Of a stretch of DNA of 64,000 nucleotides, positions 23,813-32,593 are shown one piece after another; position 1 is the first letter of the stretch, and each line of letters starts with the position of its first letter. Source of the DNA: Streptomyces sp. NBC_01304. GTDB taxonomy: Bacteria; Actinomycetota; Actinomycetes; Streptomycetales; Streptomycetaceae. The translations under genes and the position numbers were made by a program. The stretch is taken from NCBI RefSeq assembly GCF_035975855.1, contig NZ_CP109055.1:1550001-1614000 (forward strand), in the 5' to 3' direction. Below the pieces are notes generated by a model that made no database searches, was not told where the DNA came from, and saw only the letters and a list, made by a program, of their open reading frames with translations.

Positions 23813-26641
23813 TTACTTTGGTCCGGCCTTCAGGCACAGCTTCCGGTAAGCGGGGCCGGCAGGTACATAAGCGCGCCACCGGTCGGCGGTGAATGCACCG
23901 CTTGCCCACACGCACAGCGAGTGCACCGGATCCACCGTCGCGTTGACATCCCATAGCCGCACCGTACTGTCGCCGCTCCAGCTGATAATCCTCTTGCCGT
24001 CAAGGCCGAAGGCCACACCGGTGACGCCGGCGCCGTGCCCTTCGAGCGGCACGCCGATCTGCCGCCGGGAAGCGACGTCCCAGAGCCTGACCGTCCCATC
24101 CATACTGCCGGTGCCCAGCGTTTTCCCATTGGGGCTGAACGTTACGGAGTACACACCGCTGCGATGGCCCGTCAGTGATTCCCCGATCTGTTTACGCGTG
24201 GCCACGCTCCAGAGCCGAACGGTGTTGTCGCGGCTCGCGGTGGCGAAGACCGTGCCGTCCGGACTGAAGGCGATATCGCTGATCTGCGCGGTGTGGCTGG
24301 GGCGAGTCTCGCCGATACGGTGACGTGTGGCGGTGTCCCAGAGCACCACTGTGTTGTCCGCGGTGCTGGTGGCGAAGGTGCGGCTGTCAGGGCTGAACTC
24401 GAGGTTCCATCCCTCGGCATGGATTGGCGTGCCTATCTGACGCTGTGTTGCCGGATTCCACATACGCAGGGAGTCCTCGCCGGAACTGATGAGAGTCTTG
24501 CCATCGGGGCTGAAATCCAAGGCGAATATGTCGCCGGTGTGGCCGGGCATGGACTTGCCGATCTGACGGCGCGTTCTGACGTCCCAGAGTTTCACACGGG
24601 GTCTTGTCTCGCCCGAGTCGGTGGCAAGCACAGTGCTGTCGGGGCTGAAGGAGATCGCGGGGCTCAAGTCCAGCACACTGTGCTCCAGCGGAGCACCGAT
24701 CTCGCGCCGTGCGGCAACGTCCCAGAAGCGCACGCCGGTGTCGGAGTCGGTTGCAGCCAAGGTTCGGCCATTTGGACTGAGCGCCGTCGAACCGCTGCTC
24801 CCGGTATTGATCGATGGTCCGATCTGCCGTTGTGCGCGGACATCCCACAACCGAACTGTGGTGTCCTCACTCGCACTTGCCAGGGTCGATCCGTCCGGGC
24901 TGAAAGCCACAGACCGGACCGTACTCGTATGACCGGTGAAGGGCGGTCCCATCCGGCTGTGCCGAGAGACGTGCCAGAGGTGCACGCTGCCGTCCTCGTG
25001 GGAGGCGGCGAACATCGCGCCATCGGGGCTGAATTCCACCGAGTCGACCGGCCCGGCGTAGGAGTTGAACGGCTTCCCGACCGGCCTTCCAGTGGAGGCG
25101 TCCCAGATACGGACGCTGCCGTCGGCATGGGCGGAGGCGATGGTCGTGCCGTCTCTGTTGAAGGAGACCGATGAGACGCTGTCGTTCGGTGTCCCCAGTG
25201 CCTTGCCAAGCGGTACATGGGAGTTGACGTCCCAGAGCCGTAGGCCGTCTGTGCCTCCGGCGGCCAAGGCCTTGCCGTCGGGGCTGAAGGCCACTGCGTA
25301 GACAGCGGTGATACGCCCTCCGAGCGGCTTGCCGATCTGGCGATGTGTCGCCACGTCCCACATCCGTACGGCCGCCCCGGAGTCGCTCTCGCCACCGGCG
25401 GCGAGAATCCTGCCATCAGGGCTGAAGGCGACCGAATAGAGCATCCCGGACCGGGGGCGGAACGCGTCACCGATCTGTGTGCGCTCGGCGATGTCCCAGA
25501 GCCGGACAGTTCCGTCGAAACTTGAGCTGGCCAAGGTCTTGCCGTCTGGTCCGAAGGCCACTGATGTGACGCCTCGGTTGTGCCCGATGAACGAGTCACC
25601 GATCTTCTGCTGCTTAGCCGCATCCCAGAGGCGCACGATGCCGTCGTCGCTGCCGGAGGCAATTGTCTTGCCGTCCGGGCTGAAGGCCACCGATCTCATG
25701 GGCCAGGAATGCGCGAGCAACCCGGTCTCCGGGTTGACGGCTGCGTTGAGAACTGCGAGGCGGGATTCCGGAGTTGGATCGATCCGCCATGCCGCCAACG
25801 CTTTCAATCGGGCGCCGAAGGGGTCACGGGTAGCGAGGAAGGAACTCTGACTGATCAACTGCTGTGCGACGGCATGGTCACGCTGGCGGGTGGCCTCAGC
25901 GCGTTGGACCAGCGCGATTACTGACACCGTACTGGTGATCAGGAGGAGCAAACCCAATATGGCCGCGATGATCCTGGCGGTTCGCAGGTTGCGCCTCGTG
26001 TCGCGCACACCCTCCGACTTCAGGTCATCCTCGGGAAGGCCGCGTAGAACGGACGCGATGCCAACCGCAACGCTGTCGACATCCGGCAGCAGATCCGTGC
26101 CGTTGTCGGGGCGGCGCAGGTCGACGGATTTCCAGACCGGTTGCTGCTCGAAACGTCCGAACAAGCGAGTAGGGAGCGCTGTCGAGAGCTCCGAATTCCA
26201 GTCGCACTGCTGCTCGTCCCACACCAACCGTCCGGCGGACACAACGAGCAGGATATTGTCGACCGACCTGTGTTTCAGCCACCATTCGATTTCCCGGTCG
26301 ACCCATTCCGATTCTTTCGACTCCGGCGACGCCATGACGACGAGCCATTCGGAGCGCGCAAGGCCAGCCTCGATCTTTCCCCAGAGCTGCGGACCGATCG
26401 ATATACCACTGCCATCGAGGAATACTCTGATGCGAGGCGGCTTGTACCAGGGACGGGACTGCTTTTCGATGGCCCGCTGCAGGTGCGGCAGCCATTGTCG
26501 GTCGCGATCCCCACTGTAGGAGAGAAAGGCGCCGTACCCGAGTTCGGCTCTTATCCGCCTACCGGGGGCTATGCGTGTCCGCAACCGGTTGAACGTCAGG
26601 CCGAGTCTCCGAAGCCACGAGGGAAACCGACTCCGCGTCAT
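23813..26641 (-). CDS. TIR - transmembrane - WD40 protein
   Basis: The 942-aa protein has a TIR domain at about residues 35-145 (GAFLSYSGDRDR, IRVFLDGSGISIGPQLW, WLVVMASPESKESEWVDREI). A single membrane helix lies at about 223-245, and 14 WD40 repeats run from about 308 to 925, such as VRSVAFSPDGSTLASASED. Fourteen repeats would make two seven-bladed propellers. TIR domains in bacteria often cleave NAD+ or act in assembly; whether this one keeps the catalytic Glu cannot be settled by eye. The start ATG overlaps the stop of the upstream lipoprotein gene in ATGA, so the two are coupled. Base composition is visibly lower in G/C than in the flanking genes, a sign of transfer. It lies within the direct-repeat-flanked segment. 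Confidence 0.9.
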   Translation of the reverse strand: MTRSRFPSWLRRLGLTFNRLRTRIAPGRRIRAELGYGAFLSYSGDRDRQWLPHLQRAIEKQSRPWYKPPRIRVFLDGSGISIGPQLWGKIEAGLARSEWLVVMASPESKESEWVDREIEWWLKHRSVDNILLVVSAGRLVWDEQQCDWNSELSTALPTRLFGRFEQQPVWKSVDLRRPDNGTDLLPDVDSVAVGIASVLRGLPEDDLKSEGVRDTRRNLRTARIIAAILGLLLLITSTVSVIALVQRAEATRQRDHAVAQQLISQSSFLATRDPFGARLKALAAWRIDPTPESRLAVLNAAVNPETGLLAHSWPMRSVAFSPDGKTIASGSDDGIVRLWDAAKQQKIGDSFIGHNRGVTSVAFGPDGKTLASSSFDGTVRLWDIAERTQIGDAFRPRSGMLYSVAFSPDGRILAAGGESDSGAAVRMWDVATHRQIGKPLGGRITAVYAVAFSPDGKALAAGGTDGLRLWDVNSHVPLGKALGTPNDSVSSVSFNRDGTTIASAHADGSVRIWDASTGRPVGKPFNSYAGPVDSVEFSPDGAMFAASHEDGSVHLWHVSRHSRMGPPFTGHTSTVRSVAFSPDGSTLASASEDTTVRLWDVRAQRQIGPSINTGSSGSTALSPNGRTLAATDSDTGVRFWDVAARREIGAPLEHSVLDLSPAISFSPDSTVLATDSGETRPRVKLWDVRTRRQIGKSMPGHTGDIFALDFSPDGKTLISSGEDSLRMWNPATQRQIGTPIHAEGWNLEFSPDSRTFATSTADNTVVLWDTATRHRIGETRPSHTAQISDIAFSPDGTVFATASRDNTVRLWSVATRKQIGESLTGHRSGVYSVTFSPNGKTLGTGSMDGTVRLWDVASRRQIGVPLEGHGAGVTGVAFGLDGKRIISWSGDSTVRLWDVNATVDPVHSLCVWASGAFTADRWRAYVPAGPAYRKLCLKAGPK

Positions 26642-27339
26642 GCCGTCGGCAGGTATTCGTGACCGTTCCAGTGCAGCGTGACGTTCGAAGTGGCGCCCTC
26701 GGCGCAGCTGGGGTCGCAGTTGTTGTTGGACTTGACTATCGCGTACCGACCGTCTCCGCCGGGACCGACGAGTCGCGCATCATAATAGGCTAGCCTCCCG
26801 CCACGATAGTGATCGTCCGGACTTTCCCAGGCAATGTCCTCGAACCCGCCTTTTTCAGGCACGAGAACCAGCACCCCGTCATAGCGGCCCGGGTTGTAGA
26901 TCACGAAGGTGTTTTTGGTGGTGTCGGATGCAGGATCCGCGAAACGCAGTGCGTTTTCGCCGATGTTCACGTCAATGTCCACGCCGATGGCTTCCAGCGC
27001 GCGACCGCTGCCCGTGACGGCTGCGATGCACCCGTTGGGAGTGCTTGAATCGGTCCGCCGGATCAGGAATACGCGGACCGCTCCGAGGTTTGGGTGCTTG
27101 ATGTCCCGATGATCGAGCACTTCACCTGGGCACTTCGCGGAATCTGGTGGACTGGATGGAAACGAAGCGGGTGACGGAGTTTCCGTTGACGAATCGGGCA
27201 ACCTGCTCGCACCTTCTGTACACCCGCTGGCCAATACCAAAAGGAGAGCCGAGGCCAGCACCGCCATGCGGGCCTTGAGCGACCCGCATATGCACTCTGA
27301 AAGCTGCCGACGTAACGCCCCGGAAGTACTGACAGGCAT
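26638..27339 (-). CDS. Lipoprotein coupled to the TIR-WD40 gene
   Basis: The 233-aa precursor has a lipoprotein signal ending LLLVLASGC (Cys40), followed by a Ser/Thr/Pro-rich linker and a domain of about 170 residues. I do not recognise the domain. It includes GAVRVFLIRRTDSSTPNG, FVIYNPGRYDGVLVLVPE and, near the end, TLHWNGHEYLPTA, with a Cys pair in NNNCDPSCAEG. Many actinomycete surface lipoproteins end in a similar strand. ATG at 27339 has AGGGGG seven bases upstream. Its stop overlaps the start of the TIR-TM-WD40 gene by four bases. That makes it the likely external partner of a membrane-anchored intracellular TIR protein. Confidence 0.78.
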   Translation of the reverse strand: MPVSTSGALRRQLSECICGSLKARMAVLASALLLVLASGCTEGASRLPDSSTETPSPASFPSSPPDSAKCPGEVLDHRDIKHPNLGAVRVFLIRRTDSSTPNGCIAAVTGSGRALEAIGVDIDVNIGENALRFADPASDTTKNTFVIYNPGRYDGVLVLVPEKGGFEDIAWESPDDHYRGGRLAYYDARLVGPGGDGRYAIVKSNNNCDPSCAEGATSNVTLHWNGHEYLPTA

Positions 27340-27489
27340 GGAATTCCCCCTGCGCCAAACGAGTCCGATCCAGTGGACAGCAACGCGGGATTCTACCCAG
27401 GTGGATGTGACGTAAGGGAGGGCTTCCATCAAATCCAGCCACAGGAGGCTCATCCGCCACCCTAGGGCTCGGGGCCATCCGCATCGCGC

Positions 27490-30387
27490 TCAGCGGCAGG
27501 GCGCCTCCACATCCAGGCCCTCCAGGTAACGGTCCCGTTCCCGGCTGGGTAGAGGCTGGCCGACCAGACCGCACAGCAGGTCCCGCCACGCCTCCACGCC
27601 GACCGTGCGGCGGACGACCTTGCGGTCCGGGCCGAGGGTGAGGATGTCGTCGGCGGGGCCGGGAACCACCTGCACGCCGGCGTCGGGCTTCGTGGAGCCG
27701 ACCGGTGGATCCGTGCGCCAGACGTCGAGCTGGTCGCCTGTGGCCGCGTCCAGGATGCGCACACCCTGGTCGGTCTTAGTGCTGAAGCCCTGCAACAGCA
27801 GACTGCCGTCCCTGCTGAATGCCACGTCATGGGTATCGCGCGGTAGGTGCCCAGTGGCACGCACACGCTGTCCGGAGTCGAGGCGTACGACGTACACGTG
27901 ACTCTCCTCGTCAGCGAAGGCCGCCTGGTTCCCCTCGTGGTCGACTCCGATGCCAACGGGCTGGGCCTCACCCGGCAGGGTGGTGTGGACGGCGCGCTCG
28001 AAGGCGTGGTCGCCGTCCCAGCGCCAGATGTCGACGTCGTTGCTGGTCTGGTCGAGAACAACCAGGGACTTACGGTCGCCGCTCAGGGCGATGGCGAGGG
28101 AGCCGTACTTCGGCTCCGGCATCACCGTGCTGCGGGTGCAGGCCCTCGTGTCGAGCACTTCCACGGCGCCGTTCCAGAAGCCGACCACGTACCGGTCGCC
28201 CGGGAGGAAGTAGACCGCGGGGCGAACCCGATCCCCGTAGGCACTATTGATGGCCACGCCGCAGCCCGTCCGTTTCCCGGTTCGCAGATCCCAGATGTCG
28301 AAGCGCCCCTTGTCCTCAGCACCGCGCCGCACACTCTGCATGCCGACATACCGCTTGTCTCCGCTGAGTGCGTAAGCAGTGTCCTCCAGGTTCACGGACA
28401 GGTTGGCGTACGGAATCTCGCCGAGCCGGCGGCCGGTGCGCGGATCCCGGAACTCGGTGTGCCCCTCGGTCCGGCGCACTGCCATTCGTCCGTCGGGGGT
28501 CAGTTCCCCGTAGGTGAACTCTCCGACGCCAAGGGGGATTTGCTGCCCCCGCCGGACTCCTGTGGTGAAGAGATTGAACTCGCCGCCATACGAGGCGACG
28601 GCCACCTGGGCGCCGTCGGCCGACATGGCAAGGGTGTTGGCCGTCCGTGCCAGCCGGCCCAGTGTCGTTCCGGGCCGCAGCGTGGCGTCGTAGAGCCGGA
28701 CCTCACCGTGCTGCCCGCCCACCACGAAGTTCCCCTCGCCGTCGGCGACCGCCATGTCCTGGTGCACACCCAAGGACCGTGCGGCGATGCGGCGGCGGCG
28801 TTCCAGGTCCCACACCTCGGCGCGCTCCTCGGTCCTGGCCAGGGCCTTGCCCGCCCCGTCGAAAAGCAGGACCTCGCTGTACTTCCAGGGGTCCGAGGTG
28901 TCGCCGGTCATTCCGGGCAGGGACCTGGCGGCCGCCCAACTCGCCGATTCCGTCCGGAACTCCCGGACCTGCTGACGCCCGCTGTCGACCAGGGTCATAC
29001 GGGAGCCGTCCCGGGAAAACCCGAGCCCGAGCCGGGCCCTGCTCACCCGAAGCCGGGTGACCTCGCGGCCGTCGGACGCACGCCACACGACTACGAATGC
29101 CTTGAGCTCGGGGGTGACATGCGAGGCCGCGACCCACCGTCCGTCGGGCGAGAGAGCAAGGCTCGAGAGCCCGTGCGCGGCATTGGGCAGGTCCTCCGTG
29201 TGCCCCGCAGCCATCGTGCGCAGGAGCTTGCCAGTCCGGGTGTCCCACAGCTGGACCCGGTTGAGGTAGACCTCCGTGGCCAGGACGCGGCCGTCCCGGC
29301 TCAGCGCTCTGGGTTTGCCATCGGCGCGCAGTACGCGCGACTGCCGGGCAGATCGCACGTCGTAGAGGCGTACGCGTCGGGTCTGATCGAAGTCGGAGAG
29401 GTAGGCGGCGGTCGAACCGTCCGCGCTGAGGACGACGTCCGTGGCGGCTGGCCTGCCCGCGCCTTCGTATCCCGTCACCGAATCGGCATCCGCGCGCAGG
29501 CGCCGCTTGGCGTACGGCGCGGCGGCCACGGCTTGGGCCAGGGCACGCCGGGACTCGGGCGTGGACCGGGTCTCCTCGGCGTAGAGGGCGTACTGCGCAG
29601 CCTGGTTGGGACTGGTCGCGAGCAGTTGTCCGGAGCGGGCGGCCAGTGCCTGTGACGCGGAGATGCGAGCCTGTGCCACGGCCTCGTCACGCTGCCTGCC
29701 CGCGTCGAAGAAGCCGTATACCGCGAGGACGAGCAGCGCCATGAGCAGGGCGACGCCCGACCAGCTGAGCCGTTTGACCAACCGGAGTTGCCTGAAGTCG
29801 TCGTGCTCCAGCTCTTCCTTGGGACGGCCGTGCAACGGCGCGGCGAGGGTGGCAACCGCGGCGCGGAACGGTGGGTACCGCAGCGAGTGGTGGCCTCGTT
29901 CCTCGATCTCGCGGAGGTCCACCCAGAGCGGCATGGACGTGAAGTGGCCCGCCAGGTTCCGTGGCAGACATGTGGTCTTCTGCCAGTCGAAGTCGCCGGC
30001 CCTGTCGTCCCATGCGATCTCACCACTCGCCACGGCGATGAGCAGGTGCTCGGCGTCACGCTCGCGCAGCCAGTAGTCGACTTCCCTGGCCACCCACGGC
30101 GAAGCAGCGGCCTCTGGGGAGGCGAGCAGGATGAGATGGCGGGAGCGTGCCAGTTCGCGCTGGATCGACTTCCACAGGTCGTGGTTTGCGGACAGGCCGG
30201 TGACGTCGCGGAACACGCTCATCCGCATGGGCCGGAAGCGCGAGACGGCCAGCCGCTCCAGGCCTCGCTGGAGCTGTTTCGCAAGCGGCCTGTTCTTGCT
30301 CTGGCTGTACGAGATGAAGGCATCGCGCTGTTTCACGCTGTCCGACGCCGCGGCTCGCACCTCAGCCTCATCTACGGCATCACTCAT
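27490..30387 (-). CDS. Second TIR - transmembrane - propeller protein
   Basis: The 965-aa protein has a TIR domain at about residues 20-130 (DAFISYSQSKNRPLAK, SVFRDVTGLSANHDLW, LILLASPEAAASPWVAREV). A membrane helix lies at about 209-227 (SGVALLMALLVLAVYGFF), followed by a long, degenerate WD40-like propeller region with units such as LALSPDGRWVAASHV and VQLWDTRTGKLLRT. It has the same plan as the 23813-26641 protein but its repeats are much more divergent, so it is not a recent copy. ATG at 30387 is preceded by GGGGGA; a GTG at 30414 would add nine residues. It is divergent from the two-TM protein gene. Confidence 0.87.
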   Translation of the reverse strand: MSDAVDEAEVRAAASDSVKQRDAFISYSQSKNRPLAKQLQRGLERLAVSRFRPMRMSVFRDVTGLSANHDLWKSIQRELARSRHLILLASPEAAASPWVAREVDYWLRERDAEHLLIAVASGEIAWDDRAGDFDWQKTTCLPRNLAGHFTSMPLWVDLREIEERGHHSLRYPPFRAAVATLAAPLHGRPKEELEHDDFRQLRLVKRLSWSGVALLMALLVLAVYGFFDAGRQRDEAVAQARISASQALAARSGQLLATSPNQAAQYALYAEETRSTPESRRALAQAVAAAPYAKRRLRADADSVTGYEGAGRPAATDVVLSADGSTAAYLSDFDQTRRVRLYDVRSARQSRVLRADGKPRALSRDGRVLATEVYLNRVQLWDTRTGKLLRTMAAGHTEDLPNAAHGLSSLALSPDGRWVAASHVTPELKAFVVVWRASDGREVTRLRVSRARLGLGFSRDGSRMTLVDSGRQQVREFRTESASWAAARSLPGMTGDTSDPWKYSEVLLFDGAGKALARTEERAEVWDLERRRRIAARSLGVHQDMAVADGEGNFVVGGQHGEVRLYDATLRPGTTLGRLARTANTLAMSADGAQVAVASYGGEFNLFTTGVRRGQQIPLGVGEFTYGELTPDGRMAVRRTEGHTEFRDPRTGRRLGEIPYANLSVNLEDTAYALSGDKRYVGMQSVRRGAEDKGRFDIWDLRTGKRTGCGVAINSAYGDRVRPAVYFLPGDRYVVGFWNGAVEVLDTRACTRSTVMPEPKYGSLAIALSGDRKSLVVLDQTSNDVDIWRWDGDHAFERAVHTTLPGEAQPVGIGVDHEGNQAAFADEESHVYVVRLDSGQRVRATGHLPRDTHDVAFSRDGSLLLQGFSTKTDQGVRILDAATGDQLDVWRTDPPVGSTKPDAGVQVVPGPADDILTLGPDRKVVRRTVGVEAWRDLLCGLVGQPLPSRERDRYLEGLDVEAPCR

Positions 30388-30592
30388 GGCGTCCCCCGTC
30401 TCCCTTCCCTGCACTCAAGCCGTTCCCGGCGCACCACACCAACTTCCTTACTTAACATGCCTGTTGGTCCGGCTCGGCGCGACTCCGCTCTGGCGCTCTG
30501 CGTCCAGATGATCAAAGATTGTTCGAGTGTCGGGGCCAACTACTCTCTTCGCCGCCGTGACGCTATTTTCTTTTCACCTGTACACGTGACGC

Positions 30593-31402
30593 GTGCGAAC
30601 AATGGGGGCGAACGGGCGGATGAGTGGACAGCTAGGCCGTCCCGGTGCTGGACAGGTACGTCGTTGGCGGAGCAACGGCATCCTGACCGCCCGGCTGGCC
30701 GCAGCAACGGTCGTCGGCTCGCTCGCGGGGCTGGGAGTCTTCAGCCTCACACAGGTGACCAGCCGCATCCTGTTCGTGATCGCGGGTGGCGCAGTAGGCG
30801 CTGTGACCGTCGTCGCGGTGCAGTGGTACCGGCGCCTCGCCCAGGTCACCGAGGTGAAGGTCGCGATCCCACAACTGAGCGAGGTCACCTTCGCAGTCAA
30901 CAACGACTCCCGCCAGGTCGCCTGGCGCATGTTCGTCGAGACCGCGACCCGAGTCTCGACGCAGCCACTCGCCAGTGATGAGGGCGTTCTCCGCGAGGCG
31001 CTCACGTCGATGTACGGGCTGTTCGCCACAGCGCGAGAGACACTGAAGGTCGCCCGGCCCTCCGCCCCGGTGCCGGGCGGTCAGACGGTCGAGTACTTCG
31101 CGATCACCATGCTGAACCGGGAGTTGAGGCCGTTCCTGTCCCAATGGCACCCACGGCTGAGGGAGTTCGAACGGACGAACCCCGACAGCCCGGAATCCGA
31201 CTGGCCGGACAACGCCGCCTGCCGGGCCGAACTCCAGCGAGTGCAGCACGCCATCCACGACTACGCGATCGGCTTCGCCCGTCTCGCCGGGGTCCGTGAA
31301 CCAGAGCCCCTCCTGCGATACGTCCCCGCCCCCCGGGCCTCCGACGGCAGTCCCGAGGAGAGCACTATGCCCGACGCCGGCAACGGTCCCGCCGCGCGGT
31401 GA
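30593..31402 (+). CDS. Two-TM protein with a helical cytoplasmic domain
   Basis: This protein of up to 269 aa has a basic N terminus and two membrane helices (around LAAATVVGSLAGLGVFSLT and ILFVIAGGAVGAVTVVAV). A largely helical cytoplasmic region of about 190 residues follows, including VAWRMFVETATRVST. I know no function for it. Possible starts are GTG 30593 and ATG 30602 or 30620; none has a clear ribosome site. It is followed after 31 bases by a broken TIR gene on the same strand, so it may once have been the membrane partner of that TIR protein. Confidence 0.65.
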   Translation: MRTMGANGRMSGQLGRPGAGQVRRWRSNGILTARLAAATVVGSLAGLGVFSLTQVTSRILFVIAGGAVGAVTVVAVQWYRRLAQVTEVKVAIPQLSEVTFAVNNDSRQVAWRMFVETATRVSTQPLASDEGVLREALTSMYGLFATARETLKVARPSAPVPGGQTVEYFAITMLNRELRPFLSQWHPRLREFERTNPDSPESDWPDNAACRAELQRVQHAIHDYAIGFARLAGVREPEPLLRYVPAPRASDGSPEESTMPDAGNGPAAR

Positions 31403-31433
31403 CTCGCCCGGTGACGGCGACGGGCGTGGGACG

Positions 31434-31726
31434 GTGAGCGGCAAGCCCAGCAGGGAAGTCGCCCACGTGGGTGAGGCAGGCGACTACGACGCGTTCATCT
31501 CGTACAGCCACGTCTGGGACAAAGACGTCGCGACGGCCTTCCAGAGCGCGTTGCAGAGCTTCGACCGCCCCTGGCACCGGCCCAGGAGCCTCCAGCTGTT
31601 CCGGGACGAGACCAACCTGGTGGCAAGACCCCACCTTTGGCGGGAGATCGAGGAGGGGCCGGCCCGCTCGTGGTGATGGCGAGCCCACAGGCAGCCGTGC
31701 CCCCATGGGTGCGGCAGGAGATCCGC
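31434..31726 (+). pseudogene. Broken TIR-domain gene
   Basis: From a GTG at 31434 the frame gives a good TIR N-terminal half: YDAFISYSHVWDKDVATAF, LQLFRDETNLVARPHLW, REIEEGPARSW, then a stop at 31674-31676. Just before this stop the next TIR block continues in another frame (LVVMASPQAAV, then PWVRQEIR), so a small deletion has shifted the frame. After VRQEIR at 31726 the similarity is lost. The other two TIR genes nearby have intact versions of these blocks. This is a decayed third TIR gene. Confidence 0.75.
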
Positions 31727-31742
31727 CTCGCGCCCGTCTCGG

Positions 31743-31850
31743 GTATTCATCGGCACCCGCGACATCTTCCACCCCGACGTATGCCGTCTGCGCGAGCGCG
31801 CGCCGCCACCGACGTGACGGTGTGCGCCGGCGTCGTGCACGTCCACTCTC
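31743..31850 (+). pseudogene. Possible fragment of an alpha/beta hydrolase C terminus
   Basis: VFIGTRDIFHPDVCRLRERA followed, after a frame change, by RAATDVTVCAGVVHVHS looks like the end of an alpha/beta-hydrolase fold-3 esterase, where a GTRD-type acid loop precedes a V-H-V His. It abuts the broken TIR gene directly, so a deletion may have fused the two remnants. The fragment is short and the call is tentative. Confidence 0.4.
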
Positions 31851-32036
31851 ACATCCGAAGGCCGGGCCGCGGCCACCCCGCGTGGTGAAGGACATCTCTC
31901 ATTAGCTGGGAGGTCTTGCCTGCCAGCACCTCTCCATCGTTCACCACGAGGTGCGATGCCAATGCGCGCGAACTGCGAAGTCCGCGCCAGAATCGATTGG
32001 TACGGCCGACCTTCAGACCTGGAGTCGGCCCCCTCG
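31851..32036. other. Non-coding edge between gene remnants and yjbQ
   Basis: I see no convincing gene here. With the two preceding remnants it makes a decayed stretch of about 600 bases at the right edge of the TIR segment, ending at the stop codon of the YjbQ-family gene. Confidence 0.5.
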
Positions 32037-32459
32037 TCACGCAAGGAACGACAGCCGGACCTGGCGATGAGGATTGTCCCTGTTCGTATCCACCAGACAC
32101 ACCGACTGCCAAGTCCCCAGCTCCAGCCCCCCGTTGACCACCGGAAGCGTCGCATGCGGTGGCACGAGTGCGGGCAGGACGTGGTCCCGGCCGTGGCCCG
32201 GGCTGCCGTGCGCATGCTGCCACCGGTCGTCGGCCGGCAGCAGGGTGTGCAGTGCGGCGAGCAGGTCGTCGTCGCTGCCCGCACCGGTCTCGAGCACCGC
32301 GATGCCGGCGGTGGCATGCGGGACGAAGATGTTGAGCAGGCCGTCACGGCCCGCCGCCACGGCGCGCAGGAACTCGGCGCACTCGTGGGTGAGGTCGACG
32401 ACTCGTTCCGAGGAGCCGGTGGTGATCTGCAGCACACGCGTGGTGAAGGCATCGGGCAT
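32037..32459 (-). CDS. YjbQ/UPF0047 family protein
   Basis: The 140-aa protein belongs to the YjbQ (UPF0047) family, with conserved LLNIFVPHATAGIAVLE, GHGRDHVLPAL and GGLELGTWQSVCLVDTN. E. coli YjbQ has a weak thiamine-phosphate synthase side activity; the physiological role is unclear. ATG at 32459 has AGGA at a suitable distance; 32477 would add six residues. Its 3' end is repeated at 23719-23775, which makes this gene the probable integration target of the TIR segment. The reading frame is intact, so the insertion has kept or restored a complete C terminus. Confidence 0.85.
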   Translation of the reverse strand: MPDAFTTRVLQITTGSSERVVDLTHECAEFLRAVAAGRDGLLNIFVPHATAGIAVLETGAGSDDDLLAALHTLLPADDRWQHAHGSPGHGRDHVLPALVPPHATLPVVNGGLELGTWQSVCLVDTNRDNPHRQVRLSFLA

Positions 32460-32556
32460 ACGGCCATCCTGGCCCATCCGGCACCGCTCGGCGCCCGCCG
32501 GTCTCCATGGGCGTCCACATGCTGTCCATATGAGCGTCCGCAGAGCGAGACGCCGA

Positions 32557-32586
32557 TTGACCGTCGATGGACGATCTCGCTACGTT
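32557..32586 (+). promoter_or_regulatory. Promoter of the sulfonate-gene leader peptide
   Basis: TTGACC at 32557-32562 and TACGTT at 32581-32586 are separated by 18 bases and resemble vegetative -35 and -10 boxes. A start about seven bases after the -10 box falls at or next to the ATG of the leader peptide at 32594, which predicts a leaderless transcript. Confidence 0.6.
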
Positions 32587-32593
32587 CTGCGGC

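Noticed and set aside
23813..30387. Claim that the TIR domains are active NADases
   Set aside because: I cannot place the catalytic Glu with confidence by eye, because these TIR domains have L-W-x-x-I in the relevant helix. I therefore report the fold only.
23719..32093. Claim of a complete integrative element
   Set aside because: No integrase, excisionase or replication gene is visible between the repeats, so only the flanking repeats and a probable past insertion are claimed.
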